Assembly (NCBI GenBank): GCA_945876925.1
Contig: CAMCQD010000007.1
Location: 1 to 14,404 of the forward strand
Length of the DNA: 14,404 bases
Origin: an uncultured Dermatophilus sp.
GTDB lineage: Bacteria > Actinomycetota > Actinomycetes > Actinomycetales > Dermatophilaceae
Reading direction: 5' to 3'
The position numbers and the translations under genes are program-made. The notes below the pieces were generated by a model that searched no databases, was not told where the DNA came from, and saw only the letters and a list, made by a program, of their open reading frames with translations. Numbering within the stretch: position 1 is the first letter of the stretch; every line of letters begins with the position of its first letter. This document shows positions 13,581-14,404 of this stretch, piece by piece.

Positions 13581-14404
13581 TCACCGCGCCCGCCGGACCG
13601 GGTCAGGCTCGCGGCCGGCGAAGAGCGCCGCGCAGCCCGCGGCCAGCAGCGGGACCACGATCAGCGCCACCACGAACAGCAGCCACGGGATATCCACCGA
13701 TCCGCTTGAGAGCCGGGCGAGCTGGCTGAGCACATAGGCGGCCGTCCCCGGCGGCGCCGCCCCGGGCAGCCCGCCGGCGTCGGTGGCGGTCTGGTCCAGC
13801 GCCGCCGTGACCGCCGGAATGGCGCCGATGCCCAGCCCGATGAGCGTCCCGAGCCAGGCCAGCCCTCCGGCCTGGATGGCGGCGTACCAGCGGCGCAGGC
13901 CCGGGGCAGCGCCCACGGCGGTCATCGTGGCCAGGTCGCGCCGGGACTCCCCGGCGGTCAGGACGGTGGAAGTCAGGGTGGCGACGACCATGAGCAGGCC
14001 GGCCAGCACCCCCAGCACGCCGAGGATGGCCGTGAGCTCGGCGTGGTACCCGCGCTCGACGGCGAGCGGGGAAGCCGCGCCGGTGAGCCGGCTGATCGCG
14101 TCCGCCTGCTGATCGGTGACCCCGGCCCCGGCGGGGACCTGCGCCATCGCCGCGATCCGGCCCGCCTGATGGTCATCGGCCACCCCGACGAGCAGGTTGG
14201 GCTGGGCGGAGGCCAGCCCGAGGGCGGCCACCGTCTGCGGGGTGATCACGGCGACGACGGCACCGGAGCTGAGATCGAATGAGCGGCCCGGGACGCTCGT
14301 CGCCGGCAGGCTGGTCACCTGCGGCGCGGCCAGCCACCGGACCTGCCCGGCAGAGCCGGCGCCCTCGGGGGAGGCGACCGTGTCCCCGGCGAGGATGCGC
14401 ACCC
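13581..14404 (-). CDS. FtsX-like ABC transporter permease, C-terminal part (5' end cut off)
   Basis: The frame runs off the right edge, so only the last 274 or so residues are visible; a GTG at 14402 is unlikely to be the true start. The first half is an extracytoplasmic domain rich in Ala, Gly and Val (NLLVGVADDHQAGRIAAMAQ). It is followed by three membrane segments: ILGVLGVLAGLLMVVATLT, then AWLGTLIGLGIGAIPAV after the cytoplasmic loop RRDLATMTAVGAAPGLRRWY, and finally WLLFVVALIVVPLLAAGCAAL. This loop (hydrophilic, with the -AVGA-P---R pattern) and the 3-helix end are typical of FtsX/MacB permeases. Such proteins work with a separate ATPase, presumably encoded beyond the window, in export or cell-envelope tasks. 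The cargo is unknown. It ends in a basic tail (DPVRRAR). Confidence 0.8.
   Translation of the reverse strand, partial: VRILAGDTVASPEGAGSAGQVRWLAAPQVTSLPATSVPGRSFDLSSGAVVAVITPQTVAALGLASAQPNLLVGVADDHQAGRIAAMAQVPAGAGVTDQQADAISRLTGAASPLAVERGYHAELTAILGVLGVLAGLLMVVATLTSTVLTAGESRRDLATMTAVGAAPGLRRWYAAIQAGGLAWLGTLIGLGIGAIPAVTAALDQTATDAGGLPGAAPPGTAAYVLSQLARLSSGSVDIPWLLFVVALIVVPLLAAGCAALFAGREPDPVRRAR

Overview
The window is very GC-rich (well above 65 % by eye, not computed) and densely packed, with GTG starts, overlapping start/stop codons and the long mirror-image open frames that such composition produces. Together with TANNNT-type -10 hexamers, some placed as in leaderless promoters, and a small CxxC...PC...HxxR zinc-knuckle protein, this points to a chromosome segment of an actinobacterium. 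I cannot name the genus. I see no mobile elements, CRISPR arrays, tRNA or rRNA genes.

Layout. (1) 1-4798, plus strand: a complete ribose uptake and entry operon in the order rbsA-rbsC-rbsB-rbsK-rbsD. RbsA is cut by the window edge. The junctions A/C, B/K and K/D overlap by a few bases, so translation is probably coupled. RbsB binds ribose outside the cell, RbsC and RbsA import it, RbsD interconverts the ring forms and RbsK phosphorylates it to ribose 5-phosphate. Any LacI-type regulator would lie upstream, outside the window. (2) 5082-6467, plus strand: an AGCS-family sodium:alanine/glycine symporter behind a 283-bp gap that holds a promoter-like pair and two palindromes, so it probably has its own control. 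It ends at a strong hairpin terminator. (3) 6658-10164, minus strand: putA, a proline dehydrogenase/P5C dehydrogenase fusion without the DNA-binding domain of enterobacterial PutA. (4) 10165-10564: a 400-bp divergent promoter region of lower GC content. (5) 10565-10978, plus strand: a small zinc-binding protein of unknown role whose leader contains two hairpins with identical arms. (6) 11061-12476, minus strand: an ion-transporter-superfamily sodium:proton antiporter, sharing a 15-bp-stem terminator with the zinc-protein gene. (7) 12587-13462, plus strand: a DedA/VTT-domain membrane protein divergent from the antiporter. (8) 13581 to the end, minus strand: the C-terminal part of an FtsX-like ABC permease.

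The gene content is ordinary nutrient uptake and ion homeostasis: ribose import, amino-acid symport, proline oxidation and Na+/H+ exchange. I found no convincing new multi-gene system. The most interesting signals are non-coding: the repeated-arm leader of the zinc-protein gene, and a 13-bp inverted repeat at the antiporter/DedA divergent region that puts a -10-like hexamer 6-7 bp before GTG codons on both strands, which suggests paired leaderless promoters.
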